Shown in pieces: positions 1-7,820 of a DNA stretch of 64,000 bases. The position numbers and the translations under genes were made by a program. This DNA is from Edaphobacter sp. (GTDB lineage: Bacteria > Acidobacteriota > Terriglobia > Terriglobales > Acidobacteriaceae): the NCBI GenBank assembly GCA_025462645.1, contig JAOAPB010000001.1, forward strand, positions 152,915 to 216,914, in the 5' to 3' direction. The notes below the pieces were generated by a model, which did no database searches, had not been told where the DNA came from, and saw only the letters and a program-made list of their open reading frames with translations. The first letter of the stretch is position 1, and each line of letters starts with the position of its first letter.

Positions 1-2022
1 GGCGGTCGCCAGGCCATCATCGTCACCGAGATCCCCTACCAGGTCAACAAGGCCCGCCTCATCGAGCGCATCGCCGAGCTCGTCAACGAGGGCATCATCA
101 CCGACATCGCCCGCGACGAGTTCCGCGACGAGTCCGACCGTGACGGCATGCGCATCCACATCGGCCTCAAGCGCGGAGCCGAGTCCCAGATCGTCCTCAA
201 TCAGCTCCACAAGCACACCCAGATGCAGGACTCCTTCTCGATGATCTTCCTTGCCGTCCACAACGGCCAGCCCAAGGAGCTTCCGCTCGACAAGGCCATC
301 CGCGCCTTCCTCGATCACAGAATCGAAGTCGTCCGCCGCCGGACTGCATTCCTGTTGGGCAAGGCCCGCGACCGCGAGCACATCCTCCTCGGCTACCAGA
401 TCGCGCTCGATCACCTCGACAACGTCATCAAGATCATCCGCCAGTCCGGCAGCCGTGTCGAAGCCCGCGAGCGCCTCTTCCAGTACTTCTCCGGCAAGTC
501 CGTCAACCTCCGCGGCACCGAGCTCGCCGGAGTCACTCTCGACCCAGCCAAGTACAACGTCGACATGACGTTCTCGACCACCGGCACCCTCATCCTCAGC
601 TACCGCCAGGTCGACGCCATCCTCGAGCTGCAGCTCTACCGCCTCACCCAGCTATCGATCGACGAGCTCCTCAAAGAGCTCTCCGAGGTCCGCGACAACA
701 TCGCCGAGTTCGAGTCCATCCTCGCCAGCGAGAAGAAGCTCCGCAAGGTCATCACCAAGGAGCTCGAGGAGATCCGCGACAAGTACGGCGACGAGCGCCG
801 CACCCAGATCCTCGACGAGACCGCCGAGCTCCAGCTCGAAGACCTCATCACCGACGAGCAGGTTGCCGTCACCGTCTCCAACACCGGCTACCTCAAGCGC
901 ACCCCCATCTCCATCTACCGCCAGCAGCGTCGCGGAGGCACCGGCCGCCTCGGCATGAAGACCCGCGAAGAGGACTTCGTCGCCCAGCTCATCATCGACT
1001 CCACCCACGCCTATCTCCTCTGCTTCACCAACACGGGCCGCGTCTACTGGCTCAAGGTCTACGAGGTCCCCGACATCGGAGCCGCTGGTAAGGGCAAGGC
1101 CATGGCCTCCCTCGTCGCCCTCCAGCCCGGCGAGAAGGTCGTCACCATCCTCCCCGTCCGCAACCTCGAGGAAGAGGGCAAATACATCCTCTTCGCCACC
1201 CGCAACGGCACCGTCAAGAAGACCGCCCTCAAGGACTTCTCCAACGTCATGGCCCGCGGCATCATCTCCATCAACATCGAGAAGGACGACGAGCTCATCA
1301 CCGCCCGCGTCACCGACGGACAGCAGGTCATCTTCCTCGCCACCCACGACGGCATGGCCATCCGCTTCAACGAGCAGGATCTCCGCCCCATGGGCCGCCC
1401 CGCCACCGGCAACCGCGGCATCTCCCTCAAGAAGGGCGACTACGTCATCGGAGCCGCCGTCACCCCCTCCAACGAGGCCCGCAACCGCAAGCGCCTCGAG
1501 CTCGCCGCCACCAAGGGTCTCAGCGACCAGGTCGAAGCAGCCATCGACGAGGCCACCGTCTCCACCGCCGCTCAGCCCCTCGAGCTCGCCGAGCCCGGAG
1601 AGCTCTCCGCCCCCGCAGTCTCCGTCGAGGCCACCGCCAAGCTCGAGAAGCTCGACAAGCAGCTCGGCCTCACCCCCTGCCTCGTCCTCTCCATCAGCGA
1701 GAACGGCTACGGCAAGCGCACCGACGTCGACGCCTACCGCCTCCAGTCCCGCGGAGGCAAGGGAGTCATCAACATGAAGGCGACGCCCAAGATCGGCAAG
1801 GTCACCGGCATCAACCTCGTCGACGAGACCAGCGAGCTGATGCTCATCAGCCAGTTCGGCAAGATCATCCGCATCGACACCAAGTCCATCCGCGCCGCAG
1901 GCCGCAGCACCTCAGGCGTCAAACTCCTCGACCTCGACGCCGACGACAAGGTAGCCGCCGCCGTAGTCATCCCCCCCGAGGAAGCTAAGACCCTGCCCGA
2001 AGAAGGAACATTGCTTCAATAG
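1..2022 (+). CDS. gyrA: DNA gyrase subunit A, 5'-truncated by the window edge
   Basis: GyrA forms the A2B2 gyrase that introduces negative supercoils. The frame is open from base 1 (GRQAIIVTEIPYQVNK, part of the breakage-reunion domain), so the start and the catalytic tyrosine lie outside the window. Beyond the coiled-coil arm (about bases 600-800) comes the C-terminal DNA-wrapping propeller. Its GyrA box is QRRGGTG at 925-945, against the canonical QRRGGKG. This box normally separates gyrase from ParC/topoisomerase IV. A second related motif, QSRGGKG, is at 1744-1764. Between them, at about 1470-1670, is an Ala/Glu-rich insertion that does not look like a propeller blade. The gene ends normally 39 bases before the acquired cassette. 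Confidence 0.95.
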   Translation, partial: GGRQAIIVTEIPYQVNKARLIERIAELVNEGIITDIARDEFRDESDRDGMRIHIGLKRGAESQIVLNQLHKHTQMQDSFSMIFLAVHNGQPKELPLDKAIRAFLDHRIEVVRRRTAFLLGKARDREHILLGYQIALDHLDNVIKIIRQSGSRVEARERLFQYFSGKSVNLRGTELAGVTLDPAKYNVDMTFSTTGTLILSYRQVDAILELQLYRLTQLSIDELLKELSEVRDNIAEFESILASEKKLRKVITKELEEIRDKYGDERRTQILDETAELQLEDLITDEQVAVTVSNTGYLKRTPISIYRQQRRGGTGRLGMKTREEDFVAQLIIDSTHAYLLCFTNTGRVYWLKVYEVPDIGAAGKGKAMASLVALQPGEKVVTILPVRNLEEEGKYILFATRNGTVKKTALKDFSNVMARGIISINIEKDDELITARVTDGQQVIFLATHDGMAIRFNEQDLRPMGRPATGNRGISLKKGDYVIGAAVTPSNEARNRKRLELAATKGLSDQVEAAIDEATVSTAAQPLELAEPGELSAPAVSVEATAKLEKLDKQLGLTPCLVLSISENGYGKRTDVDAYRLQSRGGKGVINMKATPKIGKVTGINLVDETSELMLISQFGKIIRIDTKSIRAAGRSTSGVKLLDLDADDKVAAAVVIPPEEAKTLPEEGTLLQ

Positions 2023-2061
2023 GGATTATGGATTCACAACGAAATTGATTAAGAGTCGTGA

Positions 2062-3393
2062 ATGAATCCTTTAGTTATCACGAATCCAAAACGACGGCGA
2101 AAGGTTCTCGGACGTGAGAGCTGGTACTCGTATTATGCGGGCTTCTCCGAAGATTTTGCCAAATCGATCATCACCAGCGCATCCCTTCCAAAGGATGGAT
2201 CGGTACTTGATCCTTGGAACGGCAGCGGGACGACTACCTCTGCTGCCTCAGGGTTCGGTTTCAATTCGTTCGGGTTCGACATTAACCCAGTATCCGTAGT
2301 TTTAGCTCGGGGTCGCCTATTTGCTAGAGGCGACATACAAAGCGTCGAGCCGCTCTGCAAAGCCATAAGGATCAATGCGACAAGACAAAAGAGAAAATGG
2401 CCAGGAATTGAAGAGCCCCTTGACGCGTGGTTCACAGCAGAGTCGAGTTCAGCTATACGCGCGCTAGATTTGTCGATCAGGAATTTGCTGATGAATGAAT
2501 CATGCCGTTCTAATTTCAAGATTGACGTTGATGCGCTATCTACGCTTGCGGCATTCTTTTACGTAGCCTTGTTCCGATCGATCAGGGCGCTGCTAGAGAG
2601 CTTTCTTGGAACGAATCCAACATGGATCAAAAAGGCAACTTGCCCGACAGCTAAGATTGCGATAAATCCAATTGAGATTGGGAATGCTTTCCAGAATCAA
2701 ATCGAACGACTACTCATTGCGATTGCCGACGAAAAGGTAGATAGCAGGTTGATGTCATCTCAATCCGGAATTGCATTGGCGTCCTCAGATCAAATACCGG
2801 TCCGCTCCGGGTCCATCGATATAGCCCTTTCGTCTCCACCTTATTGCACTCGCATCGATTATGGTATTGCTACACTTCCCGAGCTAGCTGTCCTCGGCAT
2901 TGACACAAAAAATGGACTCCGTCAACTCCGCGAAAAACTTATAGGTACACCAACAATCAAGCAACACGCTAGTCGCAATTGGAGTGAAAGTTGGGGACCC
3001 ACTTGTGAAATGTTCTTAAGTGCTGTGAAATCCCATCAATCTAGGGCGTCAGAGTCTTATTACCTAAAGACCCACGAGCAGTATTTTGAAGGAATAGCGA
3101 ATTCACTAACAGAGTTGTCGCGATGCCTAAAAACAAACGGTCGGTGCGTCTTGGTCGTCCAAGATTCATATTACAAAGAGCTGTACAACAATTTACCGTT
3201 GATCTTTATAGAGATGGCGAGCCAACGTTCGCTTAAGCTTGATAGACGAGAAGATTTTCACGTCAGTAGAACATTGGCTGGAATTCAGCCGCATACAAAG
3301 CAGTACCGAAAGAAATTCTCAGCAACTGAATCAGTTTTGTGCTTCATCAAGGAAGAGGAGCTGCATGGCGGCAACGGACGAGCAAGTAGTTGA
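2062..3393 (+). CDS. DNA methyltransferase (N6-adenine/N4-cytosine type), first gene of a putative defence cassette
   Basis: Predicted SAM-dependent DNA amino-methyltransferase of 443 residues. It shows a SAM-binding motif I, DPWNGSGTT (residues 50-58), then GFDINP (71-76), and a catalytic motif IV, SSPPY (257-261). Motif I before IV is the alpha-like order and resembles TRM11/Trm-G10-type enzymes more than classical beta-class restriction methyltransferases. No target-recognition domain was recognised. The DNA is AT-richer than the gyrA side and uses many codons that are rare in the flanks (ATA, AGA, TTA), which suggests transfer. Its 3' end overlaps the DUF262 gene by 29 bases. It could protect host DNA from a partner nuclease or mark DNA for it. 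Specificity cannot be read from the sequence. Confidence 0.8.
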   Translation: MNPLVITNPKRRRKVLGRESWYSYYAGFSEDFAKSIITSASLPKDGSVLDPWNGSGTTTSAASGFGFNSFGFDINPVSVVLARGRLFARGDIQSVEPLCKAIRINATRQKRKWPGIEEPLDAWFTAESSSAIRALDLSIRNLLMNESCRSNFKIDVDALSTLAAFFYVALFRSIRALLESFLGTNPTWIKKATCPTAKIAINPIEIGNAFQNQIERLLIAIADEKVDSRLMSSQSGIALASSDQIPVRSGSIDIALSSPPYCTRIDYGIATLPELAVLGIDTKNGLRQLREKLIGTPTIKQHASRNWSESWGPTCEMFLSAVKSHQSRASESYYLKTHEQYFEGIANSLTELSRCLKTNGRCVLVVQDSYYKELYNNLPLIFIEMASQRSLKLDRREDFHVSRTLAGIQPHTKQYRKKFSATESVLCFIKEEELHGGNGRASS

Positions 3394-4507
3394 ATTAATA
3401 AAAGCTATAGACGGCAAACTCGAAAAAGTCCACACTCAAAGCCTCGACCTTTCATTCAACGAGCTCCTCGACATGCATCGGAGTAATGAGCTCGACATTA
3501 GTCCTGAATATCAACGCCTATTTCAGTGGACAGAAGGGGCGCAGTCGCGCTTCATAGAATCGCTCCTCTTGGAAATGCCCGTCCCGCCTATTTACGTTGT
3601 AGAGCAGGATGAAGGACGATATATGCTGATCGACGGCCTTCAGCGTATTTCTTCCTACTTACATTTGAGAGGTCAATTAACAGCAATGCATCTGGACCCA
3701 CCTATTTCTCCAGGTGAAAAACTTACCCTTTCCGAGTGCGACATTGTTGAAGAACTGAATGGAAAAACCTTTGACGACCTTGGAACGGCACTACAAATTC
3801 GTTTGAAAAGAGCTTTTGTACGAGTTGAAGTTGTTAGAAAAGGTAGTGACCCTCGATTCAAGTACCACATGTTTAAGCGTCTTAACACTGGTGGACAGAT
3901 ACTGACATCTCAGCAGCTGAGAAACTGTACGATTCGTCTTCTTGATCCAACGTTCAACGATTTCATAATCACGATGAGTCGCGACACATCGTTTAAGACG
4001 TGTACCGATACACTTACCTCGGAACGCATTCTCGGCGCCTTCGACCAAGAGCTTGTTCTACGATTTTTCGCGATGAAAAATGATCGAACACGTTTTAAGC
4101 ACGATCTGGATGATTTTATGACCGAATACATGGAGCAAGTATCGGACCCCACCGGAAAAGTCTTTTTTGACTATGCTGAAGAAGAAAAGAAATTCCTAAG
4201 GACATTTTCTTTACTTGATAAGGCATTGGGGGATAAAGCTTTCGCGTTTGCAAACTCAGATCGAACTAGACTGGCCCGAAGTTTCAGTGTCTACCATTTC
4301 GAATCGATCACGCTGGGTATGCAGGCTGCTCTAGATCGAATTGACCCCAATGATGGGGCTGGTGTTTCTAAGCTCGGCACTACTCTTATGGCGATCAAAT
4401 TAGATCCAGATTTTATAAAGTTGACTACCGGTGGGGGTAAAAACTCTTCAGGCCAATTAGCCGAACGTGTCCGATTTGTGGAGGAGCGTATCGAGGCCAC
4501 ACTATGA
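3365..4507 (+). CDS. DUF262 (GmrS/ParB-like nuclease fold) protein
   Basis: A 380-residue protein with the DUF262 hallmarks: PEYQRLFQW (residues 47-55), DGLQR (90-94, usually DGQQR), and downstream FKRLNTGG followed by LTSQQLRN. In known systems (GmrSD type IV restriction, SspE) this fold uses or senses NTPs and couples to nuclease activity. I chose ATG 3365 over an upstream in-frame start at 3239 because GAGGAG sits five bases before it and the upstream extension only overlaps the methyltransferase gene. No separate C-terminal DUF1524 HNH nuclease motif is visible, so nuclease output may come from the next gene, which overlaps it as ATGA. Confidence 0.85.
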   Translation: MAATDEQVVELIKAIDGKLEKVHTQSLDLSFNELLDMHRSNELDISPEYQRLFQWTEGAQSRFIESLLLEMPVPPIYVVEQDEGRYMLIDGLQRISSYLHLRGQLTAMHLDPPISPGEKLTLSECDIVEELNGKTFDDLGTALQIRLKRAFVRVEVVRKGSDPRFKYHMFKRLNTGGQILTSQQLRNCTIRLLDPTFNDFIITMSRDTSFKTCTDTLTSERILGAFDQELVLRFFAMKNDRTRFKHDLDDFMTEYMEQVSDPTGKVFFDYAEEEKKFLRTFSLLDKALGDKAFAFANSDRTRLARSFSVYHFESITLGMQAALDRIDPNDGAGVSKLGTTLMAIKLDPDFIKLTTGGGKNSSGQLAERVRFVEERIEATL

Positions 4508-5214
4508 ACTTGTCTAAACTTCGAGCCGAACTCGAAGCCGACCGAGAGTGGCGAGAAACGGAAATTAGACGACTTCAAAATAGGGCCAATGCGCTGATTG
4601 ATGAAAAAGAGCGAGACATGTATCGCCGTATGCTAGTCCTTATTCTTTACGCCCACTATGAAGGGTTTTGTAAATTTGCATTTCAACTTTATATAAATGC
4701 GATCAACCAGCTGACTATAACAAGCGCGAACGCCAGTTTTGCGATTGCAGCATCTTCAATGACAACGATCCTCAACGAACTCTCTAATGCTAATAGGAAG
4801 TCTGATATCTTTCGACGTTCCTTACCAGAAGACGCGAAACTACATAAATTTGCGAGACAAAGGGAATTTTTGGAACGATTTGACGAATTTTCGACTCGAC
4901 CTATCAATATCCCGGAAGCCGTTGTCGACTTCGAATCAAATCTTAAACCAGTAATTTTACGTAAGAATCTTTATCGTCTTGGCCTTCGCGAGGATATGTT
5001 TTCGCACCTTGATGGACAGATAGATCAGTTGCTCTTGGCGAGGAACGGTATTGCCCACGGCTCTACGAAAAGTGGTATCGATTCTAAAACCTACTCACGC
5101 CTTCGAGCATGTGCATTCAAGGTTATGTCAGAAGTGTTAAGCCAGATTAGTCGATCCCTTGCCTCCGAGGATTTCCGACGACGGAAGCCTATCCCGTTAT
5201 CGGCCCCAATTTGA
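4504..5214 (+). CDS. HEPN-domain putative ribonuclease (MAE_28990/MAE_18760-like)
   Basis: A 236-residue, largely helical protein. It has the HEPN catalytic Rx4H motif as R180-NGIA-H185, and an earlier YAHYEGFCKF segment (residues 49-58) typical of the MAE_28990-type HEPN family. HEPN proteins with an intact Rx4H are usually metal-independent RNases acting as toxins or defence effectors. The ATG overlaps the DUF262 stop by four bases, implying translational coupling and probably a stable complex. Its AT-rich composition matches the two preceding genes and ends abruptly at the CsbD-like gene. An antitoxin role for the DUF262 partner is possible but unproven. The family call is from motif memory. 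Confidence 0.75.
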   Translation: MNLSKLRAELEADREWRETEIRRLQNRANALIDEKERDMYRRMLVLILYAHYEGFCKFAFQLYINAINQLTITSANASFAIAASSMTTILNELSNANRKSDIFRRSLPEDAKLHKFARQREFLERFDEFSTRPINIPEAVVDFESNLKPVILRKNLYRLGLREDMFSHLDGQIDQLLLARNGIAHGSTKSGIDSKTYSRLRACAFKVMSEVLSQISRSLASEDFRRRKPIPLSAPI

Positions 5215-5253
5215 AAGACACCTCTATGCAGTGCAACGGCGATGTCGCTCAAC

Positions 5254-5586
5254 CTATTTATTCAAATCATGAATCGTCTGCCCAACCGCATGACCAACCG
5301 TACCCGCGGCATCCTTGATATTCCCCTCAACCCGATCTGCCGAACCCTCTCCCGCCAACTCATCGTCGCCGGCAATCCTTCCAACCCCCTCCTTCACCGC
5401 CCCTACAACCGACTCCGCCGTCCCCTTGGCCCGCGTCTTCGTACCCCATCCAAACGTCTTCCGGGCCGCGCCCTCGACGCCGTCATACCCCGTCTCATAC
5501 TCTGCCTCCGGCTCGTTCAGCAGGAACAGCAGCGTCACTCCTAAACCAATCCCGACACCAGCCACAATCCACGGAAAAACTCTCAT
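5254..5586 (-). CDS. CsbD-family protein with an N-terminal membrane segment
   Basis: A 110-residue protein. An N-terminal hydrophobic helix (MRVFPWIVAGVGIGLGVTLL) is followed by a hydrophilic tail containing CsbD-like repeats: VVGAVKEGVGRIAGDDELAGEG, then ADRVEGNIKDAAG. CsbD-type proteins are small, abundant stress proteins of unknown biochemistry. The start at 5586 follows GGAGGTGGAG; a longer in-frame reading to 5700 lacks such a site. It is convergent with the HEPN gene, 39 bases away, and so marks the right border of the acquired cassette. Confidence 0.75.
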   Translation of the reverse strand: MRVFPWIVAGVGIGLGVTLLFLLNEPEAEYETGYDGVEGAARKTFGWGTKTRAKGTAESVVGAVKEGVGRIAGDDELAGEGSADRVEGNIKDAAGTVGHAVGQTIHDLNK

Positions 5587-5710
5587 ATCTCCACCTCCAG
5601 ACCGTAAGATGCAACTCCGCCGAATCTGGAGGGCAGGTGTCTTATCCAGGCACCGGATCTCATTTCTTCCAAATTTAGCCACCCCGCCCAAAATCCGCAT
5701 CTAACTCCAA

Positions 5711-6121
5711 ATGATGAAGATACGCAAGGCTGTACTCATCGCCCCCCTCCTTATGGTGACAAGTATCCTCCCCGTCGCCGCCCAGAACCGAAACTACCGG
5801 GACAATAGAAACCCCAACTTCAACAACGGAGTCCGCAACGGTGGCCGTGGCGGCCAATACTACGACAACCGCAACTACAACAACGACCGCAACCGCAACA
5901 ACGACCGCTACTACAACGACCGCAACCGCAATCAGGGCGGCATCGGCCCCGGCAAGGGAGCCCTCATCGGCGCAGGCGGCGGAGCCGTCCTCGGCGCTCT
6001 CTTCGGCGGCGGGCTCAAGGGAACCATCATCGGCGGTGCCGCAGGCGCGGGCATCGGCGCAGTCGTAGGCCAGGCCCACCAGAACAGCCAGCGAAACCAG
6101 TACAACGACCGCCGCCGCTAG
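5711..6121 (+). CDS. Secreted Asn/Arg/Tyr-rich glycine-zipper protein
   Basis: A 136-residue protein with a signal peptide (MMKIRKAVLIAPLLMVTSILPVAAQ, cleavage probably after AAQ). A low-complexity Asn/Arg/Tyr/Asp-rich region (about residues 26-75, repeats of DRNRN and YNDRN) is followed by a glycine-zipper segment (GALIGAGGGAVLGALFGGGLKGTIIGGAAGAGIGAVVG). Glycine zippers typically insert in or associate with the outer membrane. Function is unknown. It is divergent from the CsbD-like gene, 125 bases away, with no strong Shine-Dalgarno sequence. Confidence 0.7.
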   Translation: MMKIRKAVLIAPLLMVTSILPVAAQNRNYRDNRNPNFNNGVRNGGRGGQYYDNRNYNNDRNRNNDRYYNDRNRNQGGIGPGKGALIGAGGGAVLGALFGGGLKGTIIGGAAGAGIGAVVGQAHQNSQRNQYNDRRR

Positions 6122-6176
6122 CCGAAAACACGGCCACCCGCGTCCGACATCACCACCTTAGAAAGGGACCATCTCC

Positions 6177-6635
6177 ATGACGACTTCGAAGCCGACTCTG
6201 ATCCGCCTTAGCTCTTTCGCCCTTGCCTCCTCGCTCCTGCTCCTCGCAGGCTGCTCCCCTGCCCCGACCCCGGCTCCAGCCCCCCCGACCCCGAAGACCG
6301 AATCCTCCGCCTCCCCCGTCTCCATCACCCCCGGAGCCAACGAAGCACCCGAGAAGCACCCCTGGACCACGGATCAGATCCTCACCTGCACCGTCTCCCA
6401 GTGCTGGCAGCTCGCCAACAAGACCGAGGACACCTTCTTCGACATCGTCCAGGATCTGGCCGCCATCTCTGCCAAAAACCGCGACCTTACCCTCCCCGAT
6501 AGCGAGGACGCAGGCCGTCAGGCCGGCGAGATCATCAAACAGAAGACCAAGGCCGACCACGAACAGCTCCTCTTCGCCGTCGTAGACGACGCCGTCCGCA
6601 AAGTAGGCAAGCCAGCCCCAGCCAAACAGCCATAA
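6177..6635 (+). CDS. Putative lipoprotein, function unknown
   Basis: A 152-residue protein with a lipoprotein signal peptide and lipobox LLAGC (Cys about residue 25). A Pro/Ala-rich linker (PAPTPAPAPPTPK) follows, then a small domain beginning HPWTTDQILTC and containing a second and third Cys (CTVSQCW). It was not recognised as a named family. The start follows GAAAGGGA. It lies 55 bases after the glycine-zipper gene on the same strand, and both are predicted envelope proteins. Confidence 0.65.
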   Translation: MTTSKPTLIRLSSFALASSLLLLAGCSPAPTPAPAPPTPKTESSASPVSITPGANEAPEKHPWTTDQILTCTVSQCWQLANKTEDTFFDIVQDLAAISAKNRDLTLPDSEDAGRQAGEIIKQKTKADHEQLLFAVVDDAVRKVGKPAPAKQP

Positions 6636-6640
6636 AAAAT

Positions 6641-6910
6641 CCTGTCAAGCCCCCAATCCACTTATCTATAACTAAATAAAGAACATAGAGGTTGCCGATT
6701 AGTTTCAGTCAATTCGCTATACTGGATACAGACTTGAAGAAAGCCCCGGAGACTCTCCGGGGCTTCAACGTTAAGAGAACTAACCCCTTTAGATAGAAGA
6801 TTTTGGACGCAACCCGTTTATTATGAACATTTTACAAGAGAACAGTCCCTGTAACCCATAGACAGTCATAGACTTACGTCCAAGATATCCCTTTGGGGGG
6901 AGGGGGGGTA
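6641..6910 (+). repeat. Dispersed intergenic element, copy A (promoter-like box, hairpin, G-run)
   Basis: About 270 bases that share ordered blocks with 54645-54910: CTGTCAAGCCCC at the left, AAAGAACAT, a TAGTTTC...CTATA promoter-like block, GAAGAAAGCCCC hairpin, TTAAGAGA, CCNTTTAGANAGA, and CTTACGNCCAAG before a homopolymeric G/C run. In both copies the element ends within 50 bases of the start of a plus-strand gene (here the CHAD protein). It fills the whole gap between the lipoprotein and CHAD genes. Confidence 0.65.
6741..6765 (+). terminator. Strong hairpin inside repeat copy A
   Basis: AAGCCCCGGA, a 5-base loop, then TCCGGGGCTT: a 10-bp perfect GC-rich stem, extended by GAAG/CTTC. There is no long T-run after it, so it may be an attenuator or RNA structure rather than a simple terminator. 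A related hairpin occupies the same place in copy B (54739-54776). Confidence 0.55.
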
Positions 6911-6958
6911 TATACTCCATCTTTTACCAAAGAACCTCTTAGAAGCCACCCAGCAAAA

Positions 6959-7789
6959 ATGGCCGCCTCCCCCAAAGCGAGCCCCATCCAGACGCTTCGA
7001 GATCACGTCACCCACCTCGAAGCCGCCATCACCCTCTGCCGCGCCGACCCCAAACCCAAACCGGTCCATCTGCTCCGCACCACCACCCGCCGCATCGAAG
7101 CCCAGCTAACCCTCCTCTCCCTCCTGCCCCACCTCCCCCCACACAGGAAAGAAGCAAAAAAGGCTCAACGCCTCCTCAAAGAGCTCCGCCGAGCCGCAGG
7201 CCAGGTCCGTGACCTCGACGTCCAACGCGATCTAATCAAGGACAAAACCTCAGCCAACACCCGGCAAGATTCCCTCCAACTCCGCAAAGCCCTCAAGCAT
7301 CAGCGTACGCAAGCCGAAGCCGACCTCATCGACACCCTCGACAAGCACCAGGCCAAGCTAGCCCTTACTCTCGAGTCCCTCCTCAAAGCCCTCGCCCCAG
7401 CCGAACGCCTCAGCCTGCCCCCAACCCAACTCACCCATCTCACCCAAAGCTGGTTCACCCGGAACACTCCATCCAGCTCCGACGATCCCGACCAGCTCCA
7501 CGCCATCCGCAAGACAGCCAAGCTAGCCCGCTACATCGCCGAGACCGCCCCCAACTCCGCCCGCACCGCCCGCAAGGTAGCTGCATCCTTCGAGTCCCTC
7601 CAGCAATCCGGTGGCGAATGGCACGACTGGCTCATCCTTGCCGACATAGCCCAGGACCACCTGGGCAAGTCCTCCCCCCTCACCCAGACCCTCCACCGCC
7701 AGTGCCGCACCTCCCTCGCCACCTACCGCAACCACCTCCAGACCTTCGCACCCCCCGCCCCCACCGCAAAAGAAAGACCGCGCTCGTAA
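6959..7789 (+). CDS. CHAD-domain protein
   Basis: A 276-residue, helix-rich protein with the two repeats characteristic of CHAD (conserved histidine alpha-helical domain): VHLLRTTTRRIEAQL near the start, and DQLHAIRKTAKLARYIAE about residue 180. Conserved His and Arg/Lys residues in CHAD form a basic groove that binds polyphosphate. The protein has no CYTH domain. The ATG at 6959 is preferred over a GTG-type extension to 6893 because the extension would run through the G-rich end of the upstream repeat. It is convergent with the transaldolase gene. Confidence 0.8.
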   Translation: MAASPKASPIQTLRDHVTHLEAAITLCRADPKPKPVHLLRTTTRRIEAQLTLLSLLPHLPPHRKEAKKAQRLLKELRRAAGQVRDLDVQRDLIKDKTSANTRQDSLQLRKALKHQRTQAEADLIDTLDKHQAKLALTLESLLKALAPAERLSLPPTQLTHLTQSWFTRNTPSSSDDPDQLHAIRKTAKLARYIAETAPNSARTARKVAASFESLQQSGGEWHDWLILADIAQDHLGKSSPLTQTLHRQCRTSLATYRNHLQTFAPPAPTAKERPRS

Positions 7790-7795
7790 GCGCGG
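7778..7795. terminator. Short hairpin between convergent genes
   Basis: CCGCGCT CGTA AGCGCGG forms a 7-bp stem that overlaps the CHAD stop codon and lies 25 bases from the transaldolase stop. It is a possible bidirectional terminator, with no T-run. Confidence 0.35.
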
Positions 7796-7820
7796 CCCTG
7801 GTGTAAGCCAAAAAACTGAT

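Noticed and set aside
652..1347. 231-codon minus-strand frame within gyrA
   Set aside because: It is Gly/Asp/Val/Leu low-complexity, antisense to gyrA, with no ribosome-binding site.
5841..6068. Threonine/alanine-rich frame and apparent short repeats in the glycine-zipper gene
   Set aside because: The repeats are codon repeats of an Asn/Arg/Tyr-rich protein (frame 5711), not a CRISPR or other array.
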